Origin: Cycas panzhihuaensis
Taxonomy: Eukaryota > Cycadophyta
Direction of reading: 5' to 3'
DNA: 64,000 bases
Assembly: GCA_023213395.1 (NCBI GenBank)
Contig: CM041465.1
Location: forward strand, 225,749,741 to 225,813,740
Shown here piece by piece: positions 32,461-43,400 of the stretch. The position numbers and the translations under genes are program-made. The notes under the pieces were generated by a model. That model did not search any database, had not been told where the DNA came from, and was given only the letters and a program-made list of their open reading frames with translations. Every line of letters begins with the position of its first letter. The first letter of the stretch is position 1.

Positions 32461-33552
32461 TTAGTCAATGGCATTTGATGCTAAAAATCCCTCAATTCTT
32501 TGAATGTGTGCTTGTACAAAACCTGTACCACTAAAGGATTCTTCACAAGTATCTTTAACATTGTGAGCTCCATGTTTTGGTTGGAACTTGGTCAACTTAT
32601 AAGTGGCAGTTCTGTAATCTTTTGCTAAGTATTCTTTACAATTACACCGATCACACATAATGGTTTGATTACCAATCCCTGAAGAAGTACTGGTTCGGCA
32701 TGACTGTCTTGCTCTTTGTTGAGGTGGCCCTTGGCCTTGAAACTATCGAGGTTGTGATTGAGGGTTTGATTGACCTTATGGATGATTTCCCATATTTCTT
32801 TCTCTTCCTCTTGCTCGATTATTTCCTCTGCCACGAGAGGGACCTTGATTTTTTTTGTAGCAAACTTCTTCTTCTACCTCAAAGGCTGCATTTAGAAGAG
32901 AGTCAGAGGCTACAAAGTTTGTATCAAAGGTCTTGTCAAATTTTATAAACTTCTCAGCAAGTGCTTTGAAGCTGAGTATCTTCAATGTTCCACTAGATTG
33001 AAGACTTCCAAGCAAGTTTTTATAATCAGGGACATGTAAACATGACTAGATCAAAAATACCCAAGTGATGCATTGGGTCTTAAAGTCTTTGCCAATTGCC
33101 TGTTTGATTGGTCGAAGGAGATTTATTATCTCATGAGCTTGTCCCTTCTACATTTTTAATTTGTTCATTTTCAAAACAAGATGAACAAATTCTAAATCTG
33201 ACTTTGTATCAAAGTTCTTTCTAAGAACTTCTAGGACCTTCCAGGCTGTATCATGTTCCTCTTCGTTTATCAAGTTGTGCAAGGAGTGATCAATAACCAA
33301 CAGAATTCCTGCACAAATCTTTTTATCATCTATCTCCCATTGTAGTTTAGTTGCAGCATCTGTAGGAGCTGTTGGGGCGAATCTACTGGAAGCAGTTGTT
33401 ATAGCCATTGCTGGTATGCTGGGTATAGGCTGTAAGTGGGCTCTCCAAAGGCCTTCATACTTTGTAGCATTTTTAATTCCAGTGTACCATATATCCCAAT
33501 TTTCTTTGCCTTTCAATATACAGTTAACATTTTGCTTAAATTAAGATGACAT
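32461..33552 (-). pseudogene. Element D2 gag
   Basis: Starts ATG at 33552 (minus). One TAA follows at codon 4, then a long frame with LKGKENWDIWYTGIKN, TKYEGLWRAHL, TKLQWEIDDKKI and NFDTKSDLEFVHLVLKMNKLKM (to 33148). The same phase continues through 32776-33015 (FKALAEKFIKFDKTF) into a zinc knuckle near 32650: CDRCNCKEYLAKDY, where the usual His and last Cys are both Tyr, consistent with C-to-T and G-to-A changes. The phase is kept for over 1 kb, so the damage is base substitution, not indels. Confidence 0.9.
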
Positions 33553-35542
33553 GGTGATGATGAAGAAGTAGAAGAGATGATAGAAGTATGTGCCACTAAC
33601 ACGTGTGGCTAGTACACCTGGTGCAACAAGGATGTAGAAATGATTATTATGATGAGAAGTAAGTAATGATTAACTATTTTTCAACAATTATATAAGAAAT
33701 GAATATAAGTAATGATGCAAGAATGAGGCCTAATGTAGAGCTGGCAAAGAGTGATGATGTGTCATACCACTAGCCTATCACTTATATCCAAATGTAGGTG
33801 AGGTTTTGATGCCTAAGGCTTCTAGTATACGATTAGGGCCTTCACCTATGATACTTGCACTTGCGCTTGGTGATGAAATCCAAGTCACAGTGGAGCCTAG
33901 GTACTCCCAGTCCTCACCCAATTCACCAATGAGCAGATATATACCTCCTCCAAAGAGTCAAACGGTACTGCGTATCCCATGGCTATGACAGATATTAGAC
34001 CAGGTTAATTTTAATCTTACATTAAGGTTTTCAGTTTTCTTAGGTGGTTATCAAGATTATCTTTAATTAGAGGCTGTAGGTATGGCTAACCTATCCCTCC
34101 ACCACTATTCTGGTTAAGACCAGACCCAGTATAAAACTCGTACCTCCTTTAGGGCCTGAACTTCGGCCAACCTTGGTCTATTTCAACCAAGGCGAGTGTG
34201 CGCACAAGTCAAGAACTAACGGTATAGATCGTACGGATGAGATTCCTTTTAAGAATAGTATAAGATGTTTCCATATAACTGAAAACTGAAATAGAAACTT
34301 GTCAAATGTACTTGTTTGCTTTTCGTGCTTGCTTTATTGTTGTTATTACTTTTGTGATGCTTTGTTATTGTTGCTGCTTTTGTGATGCTTTATTATTATT
34401 GTTGCTTTTGTGATGCTTTATGCTATGTGTGCAAATAGAAAACATGCTAGATTTAGCAGGGGAACTGGATGTTGTTTCCAATCCAAGGTTTCCCTTACTT
34501 CAGTACAATGTTTCCAAATATGATTTTGGAAGCTTTAATACAAAATCTATAATGGTCTAAAAAGTAAATCAACTTGCTGCTAAAATGATGATTTTTCTAA
34601 ATCTATATGCATGTTATTTTTCCCTATTTTATAATTTTTTTACAAAATTTACAAATAATGATAAATGAGCAAATTTTTAGAAATTACAAATATAAATACC
34701 TAAATGATGAAATTTGAATTTATGACAGAAGGAAAAAGTGTTCAGAATATTGTTTCTGATAGAGTTATGAAGTCAAATTTTAGAAAAGGCACAAAAACTC
34801 TTTTGCCCGAAAAAGCACCAAAGTAAAATCATGCCAGATCAACTGTCTCAGAATCTAGACTTCAATATTTTAAAAGTTACATTTTGACATGTACATTAAC
34901 TTTACCTTCTGCACCATCTGTAAAATCTTCTAAAACCTTGCCTGAAATGCCCTTATAAGGTCCTTTGTGGGGTTGAGTAAACAAAATCAGCAACTATGAG
35001 AAACCTGCATAGATCTCATTAACCAGTAGATGAAATTTAATGAAATTTATCTTAAAATGATCTTAAGACATAAATTTACTAGATCCCTTAATAAAACTTT
35101 CAAATCTTCAGCTTATAATTGAAGGATTTCATTAGGAAAAGTGTTTTAAATCACTTATCCACAAAATTTACCCTTTTTGTCACAGCCAAAACTCATTGTT
35201 GTAGGATGAATCTGAAGTTTCTCTAGAGTATAAAAATGATCATCTAGTGAAGGCAACCTTGCATGCCAAATTTCATAAAATTCTGAGATAATTAAATTTT
35301 TATGAAAATTTGGGCCTTTAAGGCTCCTGGGACTGTTCTGGCAACTGAACAGCTTCAAAAATCGGTATTCTTCACCTCTGAATTTCTGCACATATGGACA
35401 AATTAGCAACATACAAAATACTATAATTTTATGCTCTCAAAATGTTAAAAAAATAAGGAATGCACTTTTAATACTTCATATTGAAGGTGAAGGAGAGGCA
35501 AAATGACTCCATGCAAGTGGAATGGAGTGAATAGATCCCCTT
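33553..35542 (-). other. Element D2 long leader with a short minisatellite
   Basis: About 2 kb without coding signal, equivalent to the D1 leader. 34332-34424 holds three copies of a 27-30 bp unit ending TTTTGTGATGCTTT. Open frames inside (33806-33988 and 35155-35412) show no domain. Confidence 0.7.
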
Positions 35543-35557
35543 CTAGATCTGATACCA
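35543..35557 (-). promoter_or_regulatory. Element D2 primer binding site
   Basis: The minus strand reads TGGTATCAGATCTAG two bases after the LTR, the initiator tRNA-Met type site. Confidence 0.85.
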
Positions 35558-35559
35558 CA

Positions 35560-35871
35560 TGAAGGAAGGATGGATCTAGGAGATAAATCACACACATACA
35601 CACTATGGCAATGGAGAATGAAAAAGAAGATGAAACAAGATATGAGAGGAAGCTTAGAGGTGAGAATTAATAATTACTCCCTCCTTGAGATTTCACCTTT
35701 TATTATTGAGGGTGAGCATTAGGGTCAGGATTTTCTCGTCTAATTACATGAACCTGAAATTACATCTAAATGCACATAAAGTACATTTTATTAAGAGACT
35801 AATGCTAATAATATATCCTAAGGTCACATAATTAATCTACATAAATGACCTTGATACATTAACCTCTTTCA
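35560..35871 (-). repeat. Element D2 5' LTR
   Basis: A 312-bp partner of 17320-17631, starting TGAAGGAAGG and ending CCTCTTTCA on the + strand. Confidence 0.94.
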
Positions 35872-35876
35872 CTAAT

Positions 35877-36323
35877 TAAAGGAGATGATGATATGATTAA
35901 TAGACTCTTTCCTATTTATGAAATCCTATATGGGCGTAGAAGGATGAGAGTAAGTGTTTGCTCTATCCTATTTATAAAAACCCTTTGTGGGTACAAAAGA
36001 ATAAAGGTTGTACGAGTCTTAGAAGATCAAAACCTATAAAAACCTAAAAGGACATGGGGGATGACTAATTAGTATAGGTAGACTTAGTAGATCAAGTTGA
36101 ACATTTAAGTTACTTAGCTATCAAGCTACATCAAGAGCCACCTTAGACATTTTAATTTATAAAAGGGGTTATAGATCTTAGAAAGTCTGTGGACTTTTAT
36201 TTCCCATAAGGGTTTTCCCATAGAAGCATCATTTAGAATTTCAATGTAATAATAAGATTCAAATGAAGACCTCATAGAATAGATTTTATTATAATGACCT
36301 TTTACCATTAAGGGTGGGATTTA
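35877..36323 (+). other. Element D1 3' untranslated region and polypurine tract
   Basis: The rest of D1 after the D2 insertion. It parallels the D2 3' region (17632-18078), including the duplicated unit near 35905-36010. AGGGTGGGA at 36311-36319 is the purine tract. Confidence 0.75.
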
Positions 36324-36637
36324 TGAATATTAATCAATCAAGGTCATTAGATTAATTAGATAAATTATATAAAGGTGACTTTAGGTTAACTAAGTCACAT
36401 AGTTAAATATAGTTTCATTTGTATTTAAGTATAATTTTGAAATCATATCATTAGGCAAAAAAATCTTTTAGAAACCTTAATGCACATCTTTCAATATATA
36501 AGACTGAATATGAAGGGGAGAGTTATAATTCTCACCTCTTATTTTTGCTCTCAATCTTATTCTCTCTATTTTGATCTTCTTGTGTGCCATTACTTTAATA
36601 TACTGGATTATGGCACTAGATCATTCACAGAAGTGTC
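36324..36637 (+). repeat. Element D1 3' LTR
   Basis: Begins TGAATATTAATC and parallels 10376-10685. The right boundary is approximate because the last bases (TTCACAGAAGTGTC) no longer resemble the left copy; the TSD-like TATAG follows. Confidence 0.8.
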
Positions 36638-36642
36638 TATAG

Positions 36643-37946
36643 AGATCATTATTTTATATTCCTTTAGCAATTACAACACCTTTCTTCCTTATATCTAAAA
36701 TGTAATAAAATCCTTCTTTATCAAAAATAGTTTTTAGTCCTTTTTTTTTTTTTAAGTTGAAAAATAAAAAGAATATTTTTTTTAAAGCCAAGTATAAACA
36801 ATACATTCCCAGTTTTTTGTATAGTGCCTTTTATTTTAATAGTTATGGTTCCAACCCCTTTAATGTTGAGAGGATGTTTATCTCCTAACTCTATTAATTT
36901 ATTAGAAGAATAAGGTTTTAGTGATTCAAACCAATCGTCATGTCCTGTCATATGCCTGGATGCTCTTGAGTCAATATACTAAACTTATTCATCTTTAAGA
37001 CTGCTTGTAAGTGCAATAATGAATATTTTCTCTTCCCCATCCTTATCAAGATTGGATTATTCTTTGCTATAATTACTTGCTATCTATATCTCAAATCTCC
37101 TCTGTAAACATTGGTAAGGGTAATGGCCAGATTGTCCAAAATGATAGTAAGTATTAAGGGCTCTACAATTACTTGAAGAATGGCTTAGTTTACTATAACT
37201 AAAGTACACCCTAGCATCTATAAGGAGAATTGAACATCCTCTTCCTCTACCTCTAGATTAACTTTTGATGTTAGGTGTTCAACCATAACTTCTTGTTTGT
37301 TCTCATTCATTAGGGCCTAGATTGAGTTTGGATACAAATGCATCCTTGATTTCTATTCTTTCTTTATACCTCTTATTCCTTTGTTCTTGTCTTAGAAGGG
37401 GTCCTGTCAATGTATCAAATGATATTCTTACAATTTGATCATTGTTTATTATTGTATTCACCATGTTATCGAATGATTTTGGTAGCTTATTTACCACCAT
37501 TTCAGCAAGTTCTTGATCTAGCATATCTACACCAACATTCAGAAGATCATTCTTAAGTGAGATCACTTTATGAAGGAATTCTGAAATATTTTCATTTCCT
37601 TCATATACATTTTAAATAATTCTTCTTTCAAAGCCACAACCCTAGCATGATTCTTTTAATTATATAAATTTTCAAATACTTTCCGAATTCTAGAGGATGA
37701 ATTTAATCTTTTAACATAAATAAGAAGAGGACTAGAAATAGATAATTTTAGGGTTATTATTACATCATTATCCCTTACATCCTAATTGGGCTAAACAATA
37801 ACTCCATTGGGCCTTTTTTCTTATTGGGTTATTATATTCCAAGCATTTTTAGCCCTCAATAAGGTCTCAATCTTTATTTTCCATATAAAATAATTAGTTT
37901 TTGTCAATTTACCTTGCCTATTTAATGCCAAAATGGAAGAGGCCAT
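36643..37946 (-). pseudogene. Element B gag, protease and start of pre-integrase
   Basis: The minus-strand ATG at 37946 begins MASSILALNRQGKLTKTNYFIWK, a typical copia gag start. 37303-37566 is the well-kept gag core (ELAEMVVNKLPKSFDNMVNTII). A knuckle remnant HFGQSGHYPYQC is near 37135. The protease box reads YIDSRASRHMTGHDDW near 36950-36985 (DSG now DSR). The frame ends at D1 (36642) in GVVIAKG and continues at 10370. Confidence 0.88.
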
Positions 37947-38631
37947 ATTTTAATATGTTATAGAGGTGTCAAATTATTCTCAGGAATTTTACAGAGACTA
38001 GTTGAATGGTTGTATGGAATTCCATACAGAATTGCAAGTGTATAAACTATATGGAAAGCTACCACAAAATATAGATCTTTTCAAGAGTATTCTGAAAATA
38101 TAAATTTCTTTAAGAGATTTTTCTCCATTTAGTCAGAAACTAGCTCAAAACTTGAAATTAGGTGACTAGGGTTTTTGATAAATTCGCTCAAAAAATTAAA
38201 AATCTTCAATCAATTCCTTTAATTTTAGACTCAAAAGAAGTGTATTATTAAATCAAAGAGATTGTGAAAGGTTGTATCCAAATTAATGAGAAAATCTGAT
38301 CAAAATTTGTAATTGAATCACCAAACGCACATGATTGGTAAAATGATAAAACAAGCTTGAAAATAACCTCAAAATTCTTTGACCTAGTAGAGAAAAGTGA
38401 CAACCACAATGGGATCTAACTTCTAGTAAAATTTGATAAATTTTTTGATACTTTAATTTTTTATTATCTGTACGTCTATACAAATCCATACATTGGTGTT
38501 TAATTTGTCCTTCTTTAATTTCTTCATAGTGCTTTGATAAATAATGTCCTCCTTTCCACTTCATAGAGATCTCTGCCTTAATGTCATAATGGAATTCTCT
38601 CAGACAGGTGAATTACCTTACTTTGACAACA
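37947..38631 (-). other. Element B leader
   Basis: About 0.7 kb of untranslated sequence between the primer site and gag. Next to the LTR the minus strand reads TGTTGTCAAAGTAAGG, a decayed TGGTATCAGAG-type primer site (about 38616-38631). The minus frame at 38283-38564 has no domain. Confidence 0.65.
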
Positions 38632-38827
38632 TGTTAAAATGGACTCATAATGGGAGGAATGAAGAATTTGCATTATGTAACACTAAGTCTCTTAATAAAT
38701 ATACATCAAGGAAATGTAACTATTATTTGTCTGAATGACATGTGTCAGACACTTGTCTATATTATATTAAAGAGGGGTTTATAACATGACCTTCAAATAT
38801 CTCTAGATAAAATATTATATCTTAACA
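38632..38827 (-). repeat. Element B 5' LTR
   Basis: A 196-bp partner of 6734-6929, TGTTAAAATGG to ATCTTAACA on the + strand, followed by the TSD GATCC. Confidence 0.92.
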
Positions 38828-38832
38828 GATCC

Positions 38833-39171
38833 TTTGTAGGTATTACCTTGAGATATTAGACCAAGTGTTAATAATAATTAAGAAGTTTATTATAAAGCCT
38901 ACAAACTAAGCCTTGTGTCAAAAGTCTACTCAGAAAGTCTATTACCTAAAAACTATTTGTATTGGCACGAATTGCTAAAAGAAAATAATAACAAATATTT
39001 ACAAAATATAAGGTAGAAACAAAGCCATTAGAACTAGACATTGTAAAGTATAATATCAATTGTAATCATAATGAATTTATTTAAACCCTATTATAGATTC
39101 TTTCTTATCTAAACTTTCACTTATAAAGTCCAAAGTTTTTCACCATCAGAATATATCTATCTATCTATCTA

Positions 39172-39207
<36 letters not shown>

Positions 39208-39211
39208 CATG

Positions 39212-39275
<64 letters not shown>

Positions 39276-39831
39276 ATTATTATTAAAAAAGAGCCACCAT
39301 AACATGGTCATTTCTATACGCTTGAGGGTTACTTCTACATAAATCTACTTTTTAGACTTGGAACTTATACCATACTTCTAGGCATAAAAAAGTTCATAGC
39401 TCAAATTTTACCTATACCTTTTTTATATCTCATTTTAACAAGTATATTATATTAATCATTTTCCACTAGGTTAGTTTCAACTTGAAGTTTTAAGGAAAAA
39501 TGACACACAGGTGTTTTGTGGACTTCACAATCTAATTTTCACACTTTAAACTCATTTATATCATTTTAAGGAGATTTTTGCACTCATCTTAGTGCACTAG
39601 GTGAATTCGTTATGAAATTTTAAGGGTCAATAAGTTATAGATAACCCCCTCCCTTCGTGCCCCATCTACATCATTTCTTGGTTCTTTAATCCTATTGTTT
39701 CTATCTACCTCATAATTTGTTAATACCATTCTATCTCTCTAATCTCTTTTTTGTTTATAATCCATTTCTTCTCCTCTAACTCCTTCTTATATTCCCTTTC
39801 TCTTTTAGCAACTTATATTATATTTGTCCAT
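38833..39831 (+). other. Element A leader, right part, with compound microsatellite
   Basis: Leader of A resuming after B. No coding signal. 39153-39275 is a compound simple repeat, (ATCT)n then (AT)n, ACATACATGC and about 28 AC units. Confidence 0.75.
39153..39275. repeat. Compound microsatellite (ATCT)n(AT)n(AC)n
   Basis: Unbroken simple repeats of about 120 bp. The AC block runs from about 39215 to 39270. Confidence 0.95.
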
Positions 39832-41110
39832 ATGATGCCTTCAACTCAAGTAGATCAAATCTCTACATTGAAGACATAATTCACTACTATGACTAATGAC
39901 AAAAAAATATATAAATGAGGATGTCAAAAATATGAATGATAATATTAAAAACTTTAGGACTGGCATTTCAAAGTTGACTACTCAAATGTCTAACATGATT
40001 GATGAGATCTCTAACATCACATCTACTTCTAAGTCAATAAGCACTTCAAACTCAATGGGTGGCCCTCATTCATCTTTGCTACCACTACTACCATGACAAT
40101 AACAATTTCATTACAAAATTAACATACCAATATTTGATCTAGATTTTAACAAAGGCATCACAAAGAGTTAGATAAGTAAGCTAGAATCTTACTCTTCTCT
40201 CAATCCCATGACTCTAATGAATAATTAACGTTTGCCTCTATTCATATTAAAGGCAAAGCACAACATTGGTTTTATTACTGGCAACAAGAGTATCTAGCTA
40301 ATTAGATATAGGTTCAATTCTATAAAAATTTCTTTGAATAATATGAAGAAACATGGAAACAATCCTTCTTTAGTTAAGTCATTTGATTGAAGTAAATAAC
40401 ATCCATGGAATCATATATAAATGAGTTCCATACTTTACATAATCAAGTTAGTTAATCATTGAATCAATAAATAATCATTAATATAGAGGTGTTAAGACTA
40501 AAAGAGCGTATTCAAGTTTACCTTGAAACAATGCCACCAATAAATTTAAGATAAGCCATATCTATGGCTAAGATAATTTAGGTCAAAATTGTAATAGAAT
40601 GGCTACCTTTCATCATGATTCTACATGGTACCAACATCTCTAATAAGTAGACCCTTAACATCAGTGACCACATTTAGATGAGTCATAATACCCTTTAGCA
40701 GAGTGCACACTAGTAAAACCTTTATTAATCCAATGCATGTATCACTTGCAAAAGTATATAGGCATATGGAAACTGCCCTTTACATCCAATGCTTAAAGAA
40801 GTGGACCTCCAACCCTAATAGAGTTTACAAAGCTAAGTGTATGGTATTTACCATTGGCCTTGGCTTGTCCCTTAAAGAAGATTTTAACTTCAACTAAGAA
40901 CTTGAAGAAGAACCATCCTTGGAGTCAGCCCCTACCCCCAAGACAGAAGTATCTCTAAATATTGTCTCTTTTATCTCTTATCTTAAAGCACTACGTGCCA
41001 AAAGCATCCTTCAAATTACTATTTTGATTGATGATGGTGCATTGGTTAACTTCATTGATATATCCTTGGCTAGGTAATTTAACCTATACATTATATTTAA
41101 AATAGGGTTC
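39832..41110 (+). pseudogene. Element A gag and protease
   Basis: ATG at 39832 is followed by a short run to TAA; the next frame (39896-40096) is coiled-coil-like, with INEDVKNMNDNIKNFRTGISKL. Gag continues in broken frames to about 40900. A protease remnant, ILIDDGALVNFIDISLAR, is at about 41010-41075, where gypsy elements have VDSGASHNFIS. The open frame 40703-40897 lies in the gag tail. Confidence 0.72.
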
Positions 41111-41649
41111 ACCTACTCTCTACCAGGATATCACACTCTTTATTATGTAGGAACAATAAAGAATTTGTATATCTTGATTAGCATCTACTAATTAGCCTCA
41201 AAATTCTATGCTTGATCTATTAGAAGGTCAAGCACTATACTTATGGTTTAGTGGCTCTAAACTCTTAGAACTTATAGTATTAATAACTCCCTTAATAATC
41301 CTTTCATGATATTCAAGGATATTATAAGACAAACACACAAACTTTATAATATTTAACAGCCTCTAAATAAACTTATATCCCTAAATCAAATACATTAACA
41401 ATTAAATACTAGTGTTAGGTATACAATGTACATTAATAATATCCAAGCCAACACTAGCATCCACCCAAACATCTAACACTTCCCTACTAAGTACGAGCAT
41501 ATCCTAGCCCCTTTCCATCTAGCTCCCTCCAAATTGTGGTTGTTACCATACCATTGAACTCAAAACCCCTCATGATCTAATTAGTCTTAGGCCCTATCAA
41601 AATTCTTACTTTAAAAAAAGAAAACTAATGAGATAATATAAATTAAGAT

Positions 41650-42197
41650 TATATAGCCCAATAGAAGCCCTACGCTATTTCCTTTATTCCCATTTGCAAG
41701 AAGGATGGTTCTTTTCAACTCTATGTTAATTACCAAGAACGTAATAAGATCACCATAAAGAATAAATTCATGGCCTTAAGGATCAATGATATGCTAGATA
41801 AAATCCACAATACTACCATATTCTCTAAATTAGATCTTCAATCGAGTTACTACCAAGTCCCTATTATTTTCAAGAATCGACATAAAATGACCTTCTAGCC
41901 ACATGATGGCTATAAGTCATGTCCTTTGTCCTATATAATGCTCCAACCAAATTTTAAACATTATTAAATAAAATTTGCATTTCTATCTTTAGAAACTTAT
42001 CATTGTCTTCTTTGATGACATACTTATTTACAATATTTTTATGTCTCCAACATTTAAAAATTATTCTTCAAATTCTCAGCTACCATCAATTATATACTAA
42101 GCTCTTAGAGTGTAAATTCAGTAAATTTGAATTATAATATCTAGGCTACATAATTTCTTTAAAGGGTATTTGGGTTAATCTTGACAAAATTTTGGTT
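41650..42197 (+). pseudogene. Element A reverse transcriptase, N-terminal part
   Basis: Motifs in order: PICKKDGSFQLYVNYQERNKITIKNKF, then RINDMLDKI, FSKLDLQSSYYQVPI and, after a phase change, FFDDILIY near 42015 (the catalytic box, both Asp kept). It is interrupted at 42184-42197 by the LINE target duplication. Confidence 0.85.
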
Positions 42198-42794
42198 TTT
42201 TTTTTGTTAAGGTTTAAGTAAATGTGGGGATTAAAAGGGGACCCCAACCCCTTTACAAAGTCTACCTAGTCATCCTTTTACATATGTCATGACAAGCCCA
42301 TGACCTGGCTACAAATAACCCAATCCTAATAAGACTACTATCCTGCCCCTACCATGATAAGCCAAAAACATTGGCTAGTTAATTGTATCCAACTGCTTAT
42401 CTGCCATGACAAGCCTTATGGCTAGCTCAGTAGAACTACCAAGATTTATAATCTCATTAAGGATCATATCCCTCCAAACCTTGCTTCTTTTACTTTGGAC
42501 CCCCCAATTAGCTAGGCCATCAGCCACTCTATTTCCTTCCTTGTATGTGTGAATTACCTAGATGTTAGTTCTCCTTTGAAGGGCTTCCTTAGCATCCTCA
42601 ATTAAGGATCTATTCTTCTAATTTGGCTCTACTTCCCATTTGATTAGTTTTATCATGTTTAGTGAATCCCCTTCCAAAATCACCCTACCACATCCCTCCA
42701 TGGAGACCATTTCCACTGCTTTACCTGTTGCATCTAGATCTACACTATGATTAGTTTAAGTCTCATAATAATCAGTGAAGTCCTAAATCACCTC
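42198..42794 (-). mobile_element. 5'-truncated LINE tail with RNase H domain, inserted in the RT of element A
   Basis: It is flanked by the 14-bp duplication ACAAAATTTTGGTT (42184-42197 and 42795-42808). A T-run at the left end (42196-42205) is the poly(A) tail of a minus-strand insertion. Minus-strand translation shows the C-terminal RNase H (RVT_3 type) of plant LINEs: RVILEGDSLNMIKLIKWE with one catalytic Asp, then VIHTYKEGNRVADGLANWG with the other, followed by 3' untranslated sequence. It is about 0.6 kb, severely 5'-truncated, as is usual for LINE copies. Confidence 0.85.
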
Positions 42795-42808
42795 ACAAAA
42801 TTTTGGTT

Positions 42809-43400
42809 ATTACTACTTAGATAACACCCAAGTATCTCACCAAATTACAAGTTTTCCTAGGGCTTATCAAAAATTATACTTCTCTTATAACTTGATTTAC
42901 TAATCTACTTTAAAATCACTTATTTTAGTAATGTATAACTATAGATGATACCTTTAGTTATCTAAAAATGATCATGATGACTACTCTAATATTTGCCACT
43001 CTAGATTTCTCCCTACCTTTCCAACTAGAATATGACACTTCTAGATTTGGCTAGGGTGTTGTGCTCATACAATACTTCCACCTAACTATATTTAAGGGCT
43101 AGAACCTCAAAGATCATGAACATCAATTATTAATGTATTAGAAGAAAATAAATATTATCATATATATTATGGATAAATGGTGCCAATATCTACTTGGTTC
43201 AAAATTTACAATTCTAACATATCATTATAGCATCCATCACCTTCTAGACCAACCTGTGTTATTTAAGGAGAGGCCAAGTAGATTGATTCCCTTTAGGTAC
43301 TCAATTTTACCATTACCTATAAGAAAGAGGAAGATAATATGGTCATAAATTCCCTTTCTCACCTTTCTCTTGATATTGCGACCTGAATATAACCCACCAT
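42809..43400 (+). pseudogene. Element A RT C-terminal part and RNase H
   Basis: Resumes after the LINE with an ISPNYKFS-GLSKI stretch, the remains of the LRSFLGLxxYYRRFI block. Then comes RNase H sequence around ILPPNYI*GLEPQRS and, near 43330, KKEEDNMVINSLSHLS, the gypsy ADALSR-like end. Frames are broken. Confidence 0.7.

Larger units (their letters stand above)
17320..35871 (-). mobile_element. Element D2: Ty1/copia retrotransposon of the D family (minus strand), nested in D1
   Basis: The LTRs at 17320-17631 and 35560-35871 are both 312 bp and are flanked by perfect CTAAT duplications (17315-17319 and 35872-35876). The primer site TGGTATCAGATC reads on the minus strand from 35557. The polypurine tract AAGGGGGGG reads from 17642. 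Without E it is about 7.6 kb, like D1. By hand count the LTRs differ at about 22 of 312 positions, 16 of them transitions. It inserted in opposite orientation just past the RNase H of D1, so the same family inserted into itself. Confidence 0.94.
10376..36637 (+). mobile_element. Element D1: Ty1/copia retrotransposon (plus strand), host of D2
   Basis: LTRs of about 310 bp lie at 10376-10685 and 36324-36637. They sit between the two halves of B's pre-integrase, with the probable TSD TATAA/TATAG (10371-10375 and 36638-36642). TAGTTTCAGAGCC at 10688 is the primer site and AAGGGTGGGA before 36321 is the polypurine tract. It is interrupted once, at 17319, by the related element D2. Without D2 it is about 7.7 kb. 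The coding order is gag (12881), protease, integrase, RT and RNase H (to about 17290). The LTRs differ at roughly 55 of 310 positions by hand count. Confidence 0.88.
6734..38827 (-). mobile_element. Element B: Ty1/copia retrotransposon (minus strand), host of D1 and a solo LTR
   Basis: Its 196-bp LTRs at 6734-6929 and 38632-38827 are exactly the same length and are flanked by GATCC on both sides (6729-6733 and 38828-38832). Read on the minus strand, gag, protease and pre-integrase lie at 36643-37946. Integrase, RT and RNase H lie at 6940-10370. Element D1 separates the two halves. Without D1 and the solo LTR the element is about 5.2 kb, the normal size for copia. My hand count gives about 21 differences between the LTRs over 196 positions, 19 of them transitions. 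Confidence 0.92.

Noticed and set aside
39153-39275. Repeat array considered as CRISPR-like or telomeric
   Set aside because: Plain dinucleotide and tetranucleotide microsatellite, no spacers, and not a plant telomere unit.
42198-42794. Possible host gene with RNase H domain
   Set aside because: The 14-bp TSD, T-run tail and 5' truncation identify a LINE insertion.
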